This document shows, one piece after another, positions 7,935 through 15,008 of a stretch of 29,191 bases of DNA. This DNA is from a virus. The notes under the pieces were generated by a model that did no database searches, had not been told where the DNA came from, and saw nothing but the letters and a program-made list of their open reading frames with translations. The stretch is from positions 1-29,191 of the IMG/VR virus record IMGVR_UViG_3300037135_000030; one strand, given 5' to 3'. The first letter of the stretch is position 1. Every line of letters begins with the position of its first letter. The position numbers were made by a program, and so were the translations under genes.

Positions 7935-8609
7935 TTACAGCGCCCCCGTAATAGCAACCTGGCCCTGGTACTTACCACGGTATGGATCGGTCGGCCCCGT
8001 CAGCTTCGCAAAAATGACGTGAGCGAAGCGCTGGCCAACCGGAACGTGGCTCGACGCGCCGAACTTAGCGATCTCCAGCGTGATGGAGCCGTGAAAGCCA
8101 GCGTCGATCATCGTAGGCGGCAGTATGAAGCCCTTGCGCGCCCAGGTAGAGCGTAGCTGCACGAACGCGCACAGGTCGTTCGGCATTGTGATGATCTCAC
8201 GCGTCCTTCCAAGCGTGAACCCACCTGCGGTTAACATCTCACTCTCGACTTCTGAAACCACCATGTCCACGCCGTTCTGCTGAAACTGGTCGGCGTCTAG
8301 TTCAGGCTCGAACTTCAGGCCGCCGTGAAGAATATACTGCTTTACTGCATCGCCAGATAAAATCAAAACACTCTCCGTTAGTTGGCGTACGTTTCGCACC
8401 CGGTACGCAAGCGGGCTCAAAGAAGCCCACTGCTGCGAACTTATTGGGGGCCGGTGAGGTATCATCTCAAGCGCATTGTCTAGAATCAGCGCTTGCCTTC
8501 CCATTCTCCGTTTGCTTTCCTTACCCCGAATCTTTTTAGCAGACGTTTCACACGCGGTCTGCCAGCGCGTCACCGATAAGGCGAGCAGCCACAGGCGCTC
8601 GCCCATCAT
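7935..8609 (-). CDS. dcd: dCTP deaminase/dUTPase-family protein with N-terminal extension
   Basis: Residues from about 82 on match deoxycytidine triphosphate deaminases: LILSGDAVKQYI at the usual N-terminus, QNGVDM, LRSTWARKGF (Ser/Arg of the active site), IDAGFHGSITLEI with the catalytic Glu, PVGQRFAHVIF and YRGKYQGQ at the end. It should feed dUMP/dTTP synthesis or keep dUTP low. The open frame extends 81 codons upstream to ATG 8609, but a TTG at 8366 with GGAG six bases before it would give a protein of normal length, so the start is uncertain. The extension is unrecognised and basic. Confidence 0.88.
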   Translation of the reverse strand: MMGERLWLLALSVTRWQTACETSAKKIRGKESKRRMGRQALILDNALEMIPHRPPISSQQWASLSPLAYRVRNVRQLTESVLILSGDAVKQYILHGGLKFEPELDADQFQQNGVDMVVSEVESEMLTAGGFTLGRTREIITMPNDLCAFVQLRSTWARKGFILPPTMIDAGFHGSITLEIAKFGASSHVPVGQRFAHVIFAKLTGPTDPYRGKYQGQVAITGAL

Positions 8610-8613
8610 GAAC

Positions 8614-9402
8614 TTACCGCTTCGCTTTCTTGCCGGCGAACTTCGCGTTAGACCGTACGGCGGGCTTCGCTACACGCTCCTGGGGCGCGGCGAACGGCTT
8701 CTGCAGCACGTCCTGGATCTTCAAGAACCGCTTCTCCAGGGCTTGCAGAATGTCGTTGTCCTCGATCAGCTCGACCATCTTGAACTCCAGACGGATCTGC
8801 GTCTTAGGGTCGTCGTAACTTGCAACCTCCGTCACCACGGCCCACGGCGGACGTCCATACTCTTCCTCCAGCAGGTCGGTGTACTTCTTGTAGTGCGTCA
8901 GGTTGGTGGGGCTGATGCCGGCCGTAGCAAGCTCCGCTGTGCCGACACCGTCAGCGTCCTCAGCATCCTTGGCCGTCAACAGACCCAGACGAATGGTGTT
9001 GGCGCACGCCTTTCCGCGCCCTTTCTTAGCTGAGCCGAACACGTTCTTCTCACAGTCGACGCACGTCTCAGACTGCTTGTTTGCAGCCGACGCGCTTGGA
9101 GCCATCTCAGGGTCATCGCTGATGACCGAGAAGGCGTAGCAGTCAGGCGGTTGCCGGTCTGTAGGGTCGTAGTCCGCCTCGTACCACTTGTTAAGAGCGC
9201 AACTGCCAATGATGACGCACTCCAACTTGCCGCCCTTCACAGGCGTGTCACCGACGGTAATGCTACCGCGCCCAAACTTGACGCCGACGCCGCCCGTGCC
9301 GATGTTCTTGGTCTGCTCCTTGGTATCCTTGGCGTACTTCGCAAACTTTTCCGTCCAAGGTACTAGAGCCGTAGTCTTTGCCGCTTTCTTCGCTGGTGCC
9401 AT
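8614..9402 (-). CDS. conserved phage protein, possibly ssDNA-binding
   Basis: The 262-residue protein has a Lys/Ala-rich start and end, a central beta-rich part (CVIIGSCALNKWYEADYD) and a Cys cluster: DCYAF (about 88), CVDCEKNVFGSAKKGRGKAC (about 114-133). The C-x2-C...C spacing within a phage replication operon resembles proteins sometimes annotated as single-strand-binding or replication accessory factors. I cannot confirm this from sequence. The tail beyond residue 205 is helical and basic. AAGGAG precedes the ATG. It lies directly ahead of the dCTP deaminase gene and 99 bases after a small gene. Confidence 0.75.
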   Translation of the reverse strand: MAPAKKAAKTTALVPWTEKFAKYAKDTKEQTKNIGTGGVGVKFGRGSITVGDTPVKGGKLECVIIGSCALNKWYEADYDPTDRQPPDCYAFSVISDDPEMAPSASAANKQSETCVDCEKNVFGSAKKGRGKACANTIRLGLLTAKDAEDADGVGTAELATAGISPTNLTHYKKYTDLLEEEYGRPPWAVVTEVASYDDPKTQIRLEFKMVELIEDNDILQALEKRFLKIQDVLQKPFAAPQERVAKPAVRSNAKFAGKKAKR

Positions 9403-9501
9403 TGTTCTTTCTCCTTGCTACTGGTTGTGGGGCGGCCCGTCTCCGCCCGTCTACGTCGCTTTCTGCGCTTAGTACACAGATGGTAAAATCTTCTCAGCTT
9501 C

Positions 9502-9735
9502 CTACAGCCTCGCTAGTGCGTACCTCCTGCGCCGGTCGCCTGGGTCGTGTATCGCGGCCATCTCATGCAGCAGGTGCAAGCGATTCTCGGACGTTGATGA
9601 CTTCACCAGTTTGCAATCCGACGTAAGGGCTTCGCCCTCTGGCCAGCCGCACCAGGCCAGGTGGTCACCGCGCACATAGGCGACCGTCCATGTCTCTCCC
9701 GAAGGCCCGTGCATCACTACATCTCCAGTGTCCAT
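9502..9735 (-). CDS. small conserved phage protein, 77 aa
   Basis: The N-terminal 50 residues follow a pattern I associate with small conserved phage and bacterial proteins of unknown function: GDVVMHGPSGETWTVAYVRG, then LAWCGWPEGEA and a DCKLV segment. It is beta-rich and probably a small barrel. The last 25 residues are basic. The ATG overlaps the upstream stop by one base (TGATG). The 99 bases downstream contain a weak GC hairpin (about 9432-9450) and no gene. Confidence 0.75.
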   Translation of the reverse strand: MDTGDVVMHGPSGETWTVAYVRGDHLAWCGWPEGEALTSDCKLVKSSTSENRLHLLHEMAAIHDPGDRRRRYALARL

Positions 9736-10145
9736 CAGGTGAGCTCCTCCTGGGCTTGCTTGCGCCTTACCGCGTCGACGGCTTGCACTATCTTCAACAC
9801 ATCGGAATCACCCAGCGTGTAAGTGTACTGCGCAAACTGGTACAGAGCACGCTTCGCCGCCGCTACAGCTTCGGCATCTTTTGTCATCAGCCGATTTGGT
9901 CCTTCGGCTGCAGCCGATGTGTCCTTGACGCCGTGGACTAGCAGCGCCCTATTCACGTCATCGAAGTGAAGGCATTCCTTCAAGTTCGGACTTGGGTCGT
10001 TCGGGCTTGTTGGAGTAATGCGCCCGTTGCAGAAATCATTCCCAGCCGTTGCATCATAGAGAATCCCAACTACAGGGGCTCCGTACGAAGGAATGAGGAT
10101 TACTTTGTCGCCGTTCTTTGCTTCACGTCCATTTTTATAGTGCAT
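9735..10145 (-). CDS. hypothetical protein, 136 aa
   Basis: It starts MHYKNGREAKNGDKVILI, preceded by a clear GAGAGGAAAACTC ribosome site, and the N-terminal half looks like a small beta-barrel. NLKECLHFDDV (about residues 56-66) and a helical C-terminus follow. The frame is also open to an ATG at 10268, which would add 41 residues and uses a weaker AAGTAGG site. I recognise no function. It is coupled to the next gene by TGATG. Confidence 0.7.
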   Translation of the reverse strand: MHYKNGREAKNGDKVILIPSYGAPVVGILYDATAGNDFCNGRITPTSPNDPSPNLKECLHFDDVNRALLVHGVKDTSAAAEGPNRLMTKDAEAVAAAKRALYQFAQYTYTLGDSDVLKIVQAVDAVRRKQAQEELT

Positions 10146-10273
10146 GAGTTTTCCTCTCTTTGGTAGGGCTTCAATAATGTGTCCGACGTAGGCTAGTCTG
10201 TCGATTTCATCTTGCGCTGTCCACGGCTTAGGCCAAAGATGGATGTGGCTTAGATCACTACAGCCCATAGCGC

Positions 10274-10789
10274 CTACTTCCCACTCAACTTTGTGACAGA
10301 AACCTTCTTTGCATGAAACTTAGAAACCCCGGGAACTTGTTTCTTAGCATCCCACCGTTCTTGCACAGCGGCGCGGTTGAGTGCTTTGTTGAGTAGGTCA
10401 AAGTGGCCGGTCTTCTTGATGTGGGCGTACAGCTTAGCCCACCCGTCGGCTGAGACCTCCACTACCGGGATCACGTTCTCCGTCACCTGCACGCGGCTCT
10501 TCAGCCCCTGCACGCCGCTGGACTCACCCACGGCCAGCGTCTGGATGAAGTGTTCCTCCGTGGCCTTGACCGACGGAAGCACGAGGTCATCGAACGGCGC
10601 GGTGAGCGTGTTCAGCATCTTCGTAAGCTGCTTCAGGTCATACAGCGAGTCCGCGATGGAGCCGATGGGCAACTTGTCATAGTCCAACTTCTCCAGCACT
10701 TTGTTCAGACGCTTTACGGCCGGAGCGAGCGCCTTGCTGGCTGCTGTGACCTCAGGTACGATGTCCAGTTTAAGCGTCGGCTGGGCCAT
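10274..10789 (-). CDS. conserved phage protein of unknown function, 171 aa
   Basis: The start MAQPTLKLDIV at 10789 is preceded by GGGAGG and lies 20 bases inside the preceding gene. The N-terminal 90 residues are helical (VTAASKALAPAVKRLNKVLEKL). The C-terminal part (ADGWAKLYAHIKKTGHFDLL, then AVQERWDAKKQVPGVSKF) is the sort of block that recurs in phage replication regions, but I know no assigned role. A gap of 128 bases to the next gene has no better frame than the N-terminal extension noted there. Confidence 0.75.
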   Translation of the reverse strand: MAQPTLKLDIVPEVTAASKALAPAVKRLNKVLEKLDYDKLPIGSIADSLYDLKQLTKMLNTLTAPFDDLVLPSVKATEEHFIQTLAVGESSGVQGLKSRVQVTENVIPVVEVSADGWAKLYAHIKKTGHFDLLNKALNRAAVQERWDAKKQVPGVSKFHAKKVSVTKLSGK

Positions 10790-11105
10790 GAGTGCCTCCC
10801 TTAGTGTAGCGTGTGCCGCACGTACCATCCGGGTAGAATGTAGTTTCTTTGTTGACTTGTCCACCCCGCTCCAGCGCCTGGCGGGCTTCATGCAGCGTCA
10901 TCTTGGCGGCCTGCATCACCAGAGCCTGCTGCCGTGCATCGATCATCTCCATGGCCCGGCGCGCTGTCGTCCAGGTCTCACGCACATGCTTTCCGTTAGA
11001 CAGTAACTCCCACCGCTTTGTCTGCGGATGCTCGAACAGCGTGAAGTGAATACCTTGCCAGTTAGTTATGTAATCTTGACCCTGATGTTTCCACTGCATG
11101 ATCAT
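10770..11105 (-). CDS. hypothetical protein, 111 aa
   Basis: I do not recognise it. The sequence is soluble, with an N-terminal beta part (MQWKHQGQDYITNWQGIHFT) and a helical Ala/Gln-rich middle (ARRAMEMIDARQQALVMQAA). GAGGCG precedes the ATG. It is the first gene behind promoter-like motif 11165-11172, which lies about 60 bases upstream, so it probably starts a transcript reading towards the dCTP deaminase and polymerase genes. Confidence 0.75.
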   Translation of the reverse strand: MIMQWKHQGQDYITNWQGIHFTLFEHPQTKRWELLSNGKHVRETWTTARRAMEMIDARQQALVMQAAKMTLHEARQALERGGQVNKETTFYPDGTCGTRYTKGGTHGPADA

Positions 11106-11164
11106 TGTTTCGCCTCGTGTGATGTTCCTTCTTACTTAGGTCGAAGTTACTTGGATGTTACATT

Positions 11165-11172
11165 TAATTATA
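11165..11172 (-). promoter_or_regulatory. TATAATTA promoter motif A
   Basis: On the minus strand the sequence reads GGGCTTATAATTAAATG, with a perfect TATAAT box. The next start codon in that direction is at 11105. There is no -35 box at the usual distance; instead three 9-bp repeats directly precede the motif. It belongs to a set of eight such motifs in the window, all in the direction of the following gene. Confidence 0.6.
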
Positions 11173-11173
11173 A

Positions 11174-11203
11174 GCCCTAAGCGCCCTAAGCGCCCTAAGC
11201 GCC
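11174..11203. repeat. 3.3 tandem copies of GCCCTAAGC
   Basis: Three perfect 9-bp units and a partial one lie immediately upstream of promoter motif A, where a -35 region would be. They could be an activator-binding array or a slippage-prone tract that tunes expression. The latter is inference. Confidence 0.85.
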
Positions 11204-11210
11204 GTCGGTG

Positions 11211-11432
11211 CTACTTCACCCTGAGTAGGCTGGGGTATTCTGCAAGCTCAACTTGCGACAAGCCTATGGCTACGCCCATGCAATAGGCATCAGAAGCGAC
11301 CGCCTTATAGTCATTAACCTGTATGAGCAGCACACAGGATGCAAATGTCTGGGCTGGTGGCGCTGGTGGCGCTGGCTTAGATGCGCAGCCTATGCAAGCG
11401 AGCAGAAGGAAGCTCGTGGTTCTGGTCTTCAC
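11211..11432 (-). CDS. small proline-rich lipoprotein
   Basis: The 73-residue product starts at a GTG (11432) with a GGGGG ribosome site, overlapping the ligase stop (GTGA). It has a short signal peptide and a lipobox LLAC (Cys13; a second Cys at 16), followed by KPAPPAPPAQ. It should be an outer- or inner-membrane lipoprotein facing the periplasm. Proline-rich phage lipoproteins of this size include Rz1-type spanins and superinfection-exclusion lipoproteins. No inner-membrane spanin partner overlaps it, and it sits in the replication block, so exclusion or host-envelope modification is as likely as lysis. Confidence 0.75.
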   Translation of the reverse strand: MKTRTTSFLLLACIGCASKPAPPAPPAQTFASCVLLIQVNDYKAVASDAYCMGVAIGLSQVELAEYPSLLRVK

Positions 11433-12415
11433 ATATCCCCCTTGTCCCTGAACCCCAGAAAAATTGGAAGTCGAGGTGCGGCCATCGTACCAATCTTCTG
11501 GTACCTGAATTTCACGATCTTACCCGGCAGGTTCTTTCGCTTTGCCCACAGCTCTGCGCGTACTGCGTCTGTGAGTCCTACGCCGGTGCCGATGTTGAAT
11601 GCCTCTGGGTGTCGCAGCCCTGAGGTCACATTGGCCATGAATAACTTCTTGTCCCGCTCGCTCAGTGGGAGGTACATGGAGGCCGGCATTACAGTAAACC
11701 CACCCAGCACGCCCTTCCCTACCTTGCCGGCTTTGTGGGACGATCTTTTGCTGCGTCCAAGTTCGTTCACCGTCTTCTCGTTGGTGTTCTCTTGTTGCTC
11801 ATAGACAGATAGAACTACGGCCTCCGCATCGACAAATCGCTTGACTGCGACTAGGCCTCCTTCCTTCAGCGTAGACCGCCCTTGCTTGTAGAGGCCGTTA
11901 GGGTCACGCCGCATGATGCCCTCATACCCGGCGTCCAGGCAGATGGTTTCAAACTCTTGCACCTGCGCCAAATTCTTACACATCCGGTGACGCAGGACCT
12001 TGATGGTCTGTGCGAAGCACGCACTATCTACTATGACACCTGCGTCGAATAGCCGTTCCTTGAAAGGATCATGGTCGTCGTAGACGTCGAACACATTGAA
12101 CACCGCGCCCTCGGCAGTCTTGTCGCGGGCCATGACGACTGAAGTGGTGCGGTTGAAGCAGTCCTCAGCTGTAGGCGACCCGACAATTATCTCGCCGTCC
12201 AGACCGTCCAGGTCCTCGCGGCCCCACAGCGCCTGCATGGCCTTGTTCGGTATGAGCTTGAGCGCCCGGCTGTAGAGCTTGCCGTTCTGCACGGTAGCAC
12301 GAATACCATCCAGCTTTGGGCTGTACAGCGCTGGGTGCGGTAGCTTGGCTAGTACGGTGTCGACTTCCGCCGGGTCAGGCTTGGTGGCCAACATTGGTTT
12401 CCAGAGGTTAGTCAT
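11429..12415 (-). CDS. ATP-dependent DNA ligase
   Basis: The 328-residue protein has the nucleotidyltransferase motifs in order: motif I SPKLDGIRA with the adenylated Lys (about residue 34), DGLDGEIIVG (about 70-79), FNVFDVYD (motif III), EGIMRRDPNG (motif IV) and LVAVKRF (motif V). A C-terminal OB-fold part follows (VLGGFTVM...IVKFRYQKIG). It seals nicks during replication and repair. It is of the short phage/bacteriophage T7-like size. The start MTNLWKPML at 12415 is chosen because GGAG lies at the correct distance; the open frame to 12532 would overlap the previous gene. Confidence 0.94.
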   Translation of the reverse strand: MTNLWKPMLATKPDPAEVDTVLAKLPHPALYSPKLDGIRATVQNGKLYSRALKLIPNKAMQALWGREDLDGLDGEIIVGSPTAEDCFNRTTSVVMARDKTAEGAVFNVFDVYDDHDPFKERLFDAGVIVDSACFAQTIKVLRHRMCKNLAQVQEFETICLDAGYEGIMRRDPNGLYKQGRSTLKEGGLVAVKRFVDAEAVVLSVYEQQENTNEKTVNELGRSKRSSHKAGKVGKGVLGGFTVMPASMYLPLSERDKKLFMANVTSGLRHPEAFNIGTGVGLTDAVRAELWAKRKNLPGKIVKFRYQKIGTMAAPRLPIFLGFRDKGDM

Positions 12416-12608
12416 TCTTAACTCCGTGTAACTTGTTAGCGATACGACCAAGTAGCGACTTGCTGCGTAAGCGCTCCTGCAGAGTACGCCTATGACGCGG
12501 CTTCTTATCACTCCCACGTAGCTTTCGCACACTGAATAACTGCACTAGTTCATCCTGATAATTCTCGTACTCACTTCGTGTCATTCCATCCAAAGGCGAT
12601 TCACCCAT
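12408..12608 (-). CDS. small basic protein, 66 aa
   Basis: I recognise no family. The start MGESPLDGMTRSEYENYQ has GGGGAAG upstream and follows the stop of the previous gene by one base. The second half is very basic (KLRGSDKKPRHRRTLQERLR), which suggests contact with nucleic acid. It ends 8 bases inside the ligase gene. Confidence 0.65.
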   Translation of the reverse strand: MGESPLDGMTRSEYENYQDELVQLFSVRKLRGSDKKPRHRRTLQERLRSKSLLGRIANKLHGVKND

Positions 12609-12609
12609 A

Positions 12610-12798
12610 TCACTTCCCCTTCTTCGTCCTAGTACGAAACTTCCTCGGTGGAACCTGCTCCGCTGTCCACTTGAACCTGATGCCCTTGCGGTCACGCCGT
12701 TTATACCCGCGCAACACGGTCTGCTTATTTGCATCAGCAGCCTGCGTAATCAACTCCCACTCATCCTTCGGAACGCTCCAACGCCAGAGAGTGGCCAT
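12610..12798 (-). CDS. small basic protein, 62 aa
   Basis: The product begins MATLWRWSVPKDEWELITQA and ends in a basic tail (PPRKFRTRTKKGK). The helical start and charged end suggest a small nucleic-acid-binding factor, without a known family. The start at 12798 overlaps the stop of the micro membrane gene upstream (TGATG). The frame is open to 12939, but the upstream part is read in other frames by two tiny genes. Confidence 0.65.
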   Translation of the reverse strand: MATLWRWSVPKDEWELITQAADANKQTVLRGYKRRDRKGIRFKWTAEQVPPRKFRTRTKKGK

Positions 12799-12878
12799 CA
12801 ACTCGGATCCTCTTCTTTCGGGCGTAACGCTACTACGGCGGCCCCCGCCACAACCAACCAGAATACGATCTCGGTCAT
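12798..12878 (-). CDS. micro membrane protein, 26 aa
   Basis: An ATG behind GGAGCCTGG opens MTEIVFWLVVAGAAVVALRP and a short acidic end. Residues 3-18 form one transmembrane helix. It overlaps the previous micro gene (ATGA) and the following gene (TGATG). Its role is unknown; tiny phage membrane proteins include holins, antiholins and exclusion peptides. Its size makes it easy to miss. Confidence 0.5.
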   Translation of the reverse strand: MTEIVFWLVVAGAAVVALRPKEEDPS

Positions 12879-12970
12879 TTCCAGGCTCCAAAGAAACTTT
12901 CCAGAACCACACATAAGCCGAAGCCGACCAGGAAACCACTGAACCACATTAACAAGAGGGTCTTTCTCAC
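12875..12970 (-). CDS. micro membrane protein, 31 aa
   Basis: A GTG at 12970, overlapping the DHH gene stop (GTGA) and behind GGAGGATCT, opens MRKTLLLMWFSGFLVGFGLC and eleven more residues. Residues 4-22 are hydrophobic, with a positively charged N-terminus, so a single membrane helix is expected. The ribosome site lies within the end of the DHH gene. The function is unknown. Together with the next gene it forms a tandem pair of one-helix proteins. Confidence 0.5.
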   Translation of the reverse strand: MRKTLLLMWFSGFLVGFGLCVVLESFFGAWK

Positions 12971-13887
12971 AGATCCTCCAAACTCTCTACACGGAACCCA
13001 GCCGCTTGCTTGTGACCACCGCCGCCGTACCGCGCCGCCACCTCGCTTACGTCCGCCCCGCCCTCTCTTGACCGAAGGCTAAATACGAAGTCACCGTCGG
13101 CGTCCTGATAGTATGTAGCAGCAAACGGTACACCCTCAGCCATCAGGTTTGCTGCATCGCTGGCCAGCGTGTATGGAAGGTTGGCGCATGGAACCGGGTA
13201 CGTCACGGTCTTGTAGAAGAGCCGGTCGTGCTTCAGCTTCCCGACCAACTCACGAATGTCCTTGTCCTGTTTACGAAGGATGGCCGCACCGCCATTGTAG
13301 ATCGCGCTGTAACCGTCACCCTGCACCTCATCACACAGCCAGTTCCAAGTGTGGAAGTCATAGTCGTAACTGAAGAACGCGGCGTTCATCACTCTGGCGT
13401 CAGGGTAGGCAAACCGCCACAGGTCATGGTCCTCCACCAATCGAACCAGTAAGGGTGGTGGCATGTATGGGTGGAACCATTCCCACGCCAGCCGCGCGCC
13501 GGCCTTGTTCATGTCGAAGTAGATATAAACGTTAGCCTTGGCATCATGCATGGTGTCCAAACCTGCAAGTTCTGCTTCAGCAGACTTATGGTGATCCAGC
13601 ACTACGATGCGCCGCGCCTCCAGTGCCAGCTTCTTCATAACGGCGCGCTTGTAGCTGAAGTCCAGCAGGTATACATCACGACCGGCGCAGTCTGGCGGGT
13701 CCTGGCCGTACACACCCGGCACGAACTCTGTGTCCGGGTACTTCAGCCACATCGCCCATGCTGCGGTGAATCCGTCTAAACATGGGCTGTGGAATATGCA
13801 CAGCGGCCGCCCTCTTCCTTCGTCTACGTGCTCAGTTGCCATCTTCTTCGGGCCAGGGTAGTCTAAGTCGCTTGCTAAGTCTATCAT
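12967..13887 (-). CDS. DHH-family phosphoesterase
   Basis: The protein carries the DHH motif (VVLDHHKSAEAE, about residues 96-107), an earlier metal-binding stretch (FHSPCLDGFTAAWA with Asp, about 32-45; LLDFSYKR, about 74-81) and the C-terminal DHHA1 signature GGGGHKQAAGF. Related enzymes include RecJ exonuclease and oligonucleotide/cyclic-dinucleotide phosphodiesterases. At about 306 residues it is closer to the latter two in length. In a phage it might degrade signalling nucleotides or RNA primers. The start MIDLASDLD at 13887 fits AGGAG; ATGs at 13893 and 13944 are alternatives. Confidence 0.88.
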   Translation of the reverse strand: MIDLASDLDYPGPKKMATEHVDEGRGRPLCIFHSPCLDGFTAAWAMWLKYPDTEFVPGVYGQDPPDCAGRDVYLLDFSYKRAVMKKLALEARRIVVLDHHKSAEAELAGLDTMHDAKANVYIYFDMNKAGARLAWEWFHPYMPPPLLVRLVEDHDLWRFAYPDARVMNAAFFSYDYDFHTWNWLCDEVQGDGYSAIYNGGAAILRKQDKDIRELVGKLKHDRLFYKTVTYPVPCANLPYTLASDAANLMAEGVPFAATYYQDADGDFVFSLRSREGGADVSEVAARYGGGGHKQAAGFRVESLEDL

Positions 13888-13907
13888 TTCCATTCTCCTA
13901 GTAACGC

Positions 13908-14004
13908 TTTGCTGGGGCCTACCGCCACCCATCACCATCGACATCCGGTGGAAAGGGCACCGGGAAACGGTGCGAGACCGGCAGGCTGTGTAGGCCCCAG
14001 CAAA
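13908..14004. repeat. long inverted repeat with nested stems
   Basis: Perfect 15-bp arms (TTTGCTGGGGCCTAC and its complement, 13908-13922 and 13990-14004) enclose two more stems: CCGGT/ACCGG (13945-13949, 13977-13981) and GCACCG/CGGTGC (13957-13962, 13968-13973) with a five-base loop. On the minus strand the structure would lie about 20 bases ahead of the DHH ribosome site. It may be a 5' regulatory RNA, a processing site or a DNA cruciform. It could also partly be coding. Confidence 0.7.
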
Positions 14005-14155
14005 ACGTACCTACGTTGGGCCCGGCAGGTTCGGGTGGCGAATGTCTCAGTGTACCTCGCCCGCACACACAGGAATTTTCTCGTAGGCTATTGACCACCG
14101 CATCTCTAGTCGTCACTAGTGCATAACGATACTTCTGTGTGCAGGCGATGTACAC
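13919..14155 (-). other. uncertain open frame inside the leader of the DHH gene
   Basis: The minus strand is open for 78 codons up to a GTG at 14155, with the ending PFPPDVDGDGWR just before the distal arm of the inverted repeat. CVCGRG and a Pro-rich C-terminus give it a protein-like look, but no ribosome site precedes the GTG. It is in the same frame as the shifted end of the damaged gene upstream. I leave it as undecided between a small gene and a structured leader. Confidence 0.25.
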
Positions 14156-14176
14156 CGTACATCGTACTACGCCGAC

Positions 14177-14385
14177 TTAGTGCACCGCCACAATGCGCAT
14201 GTCCTTCACATCCACACAGGCGTGCCAACCGCGCGCTTTACGATCCGGCTTCCATGGCCCTTCGATCATGGTTCTGCCGGTGACCGCCGCCATTCCCAAG
14301 GTTGGGCTGTAGGCCACGACTGTCTGGCCTGCTGGATTGCTCTGCGTAGCTCTGTCTTGCTAGTGAAGTCGATCGATGCGTACAT
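14177..14385 (-). pseudogene. small phage gene broken by a one-base frameshift
   Basis: An ATG at 14385 behind AAGGAG starts MYASIDFTSKTELRRAIQQA, but this frame ends at 14266 after 39 codons. The -1 frame, open across the same place, continues as TVVAYSPTLGMAAVTGRTMI and ends at 14177 in VKDMRIVAVH. The second part has no ribosome site of its own. Joined by a -1 shift near AGACAG (about 14320) they form one plausible 69-residue protein with a beta-rich end. It may be a true frameshift mutation, a sequencing error or programmed frameshifting. No classic slippery heptamer is present. Confidence 0.5.
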
Positions 14386-14473
14386 TCGTCAAGCTCCTTT
14401 TCAACTCACGAATCGTTAGTACAGCGCTTGTGGCCCTCGGAAGTCTCTCCGCATACTTTCCTGGCTGATGAAC

Positions 14474-14481
14474 TAATTATA
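14474..14481 (-). promoter_or_regulatory. TATAATTA promoter motif B
   Basis: The minus strand reads GGCGTTATAATTAG, 90 bases upstream of the ATG at 14385. A small hairpin (ACGCC-AAA-GGCGT) ends at the motif. No -35 consensus is present. The stretch between motif and start holds no other gene. Confidence 0.6.
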
Positions 14482-14507
14482 ACGCCTTTGGCGTCCGCCT
14501 GCCTACT

Positions 14508-14963
14508 TCACGCCGCCACCTCCGAGCTAAAGTACTCCGGCACGTCGTGCTCTAAGTAAAATTCCACCAACGACGGAAGGTACGCATCTTCGTAGCACAC
14601 GAGCTCTGATGAGCCCCGTAGTATGAAATCGGCCGTGACCATGTGCGCTTGATCAAATATTTTGCAGGTCCACATGGGTTCGCGCCAGACGGCGTCGGTG
14701 TGTCGCAGCAAGGCTGCATAATCATCGATGATTTCCGCGCTGTAGTACTCACGCGTGATCATGGACAGAATAACCACATCCAGCAGCGTCGCCGGGGGAA
14801 GACGCTCAATCTCTAGGGCGGTGCCGGCCATGAGCGCCGTGATCAGCTGGCTTCTTAGGAAGGGACTTCGCTGACACTTAAAGAAGGTCTCCCAATAAGG
14901 CGCGCGGTCTACGTGGGTTGGTACGACGGGGGCGGTTTCAGTTTTCTGTTTTCTCTTGGCCAT
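14508..14963 (-). CDS. hypothetical protein, 151 aa
   Basis: I do not recognise it. After a basic start (MAKRKQKTE) the protein is largely helical, with Leu/Ile-rich segments (LPPATLLDVVILSMITREYY, about residues 55-74) and an acidic C-terminus. The ribosome site AAGGAGG is strong, and promoter motif C lies 48 bases upstream, so it is likely the first gene of its own transcript. No membrane helix is evident. Confidence 0.75.
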   Translation of the reverse strand: MAKRKQKTETAPVVPTHVDRAPYWETFFKCQRSPFLRSQLITALMAGTALEIERLPPATLLDVVILSMITREYYSAEIIDDYAALLRHTDAVWREPMWTCKIFDQAHMVTADFILRGSSELVCYEDAYLPSLVEFYLEHDVPEYFSSEVAA

Positions 14964-15008
14964 GACGCCTCCTTTTTCTTGCGGCTGTGCTTTCCGTAGC
15001 CGCTGAGT

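Noticed and set aside
11211-11432. Rz1 spanin assignment
   Set aside because: No overlapping inner-membrane partner and no lysis genes are near, so the name is not given.
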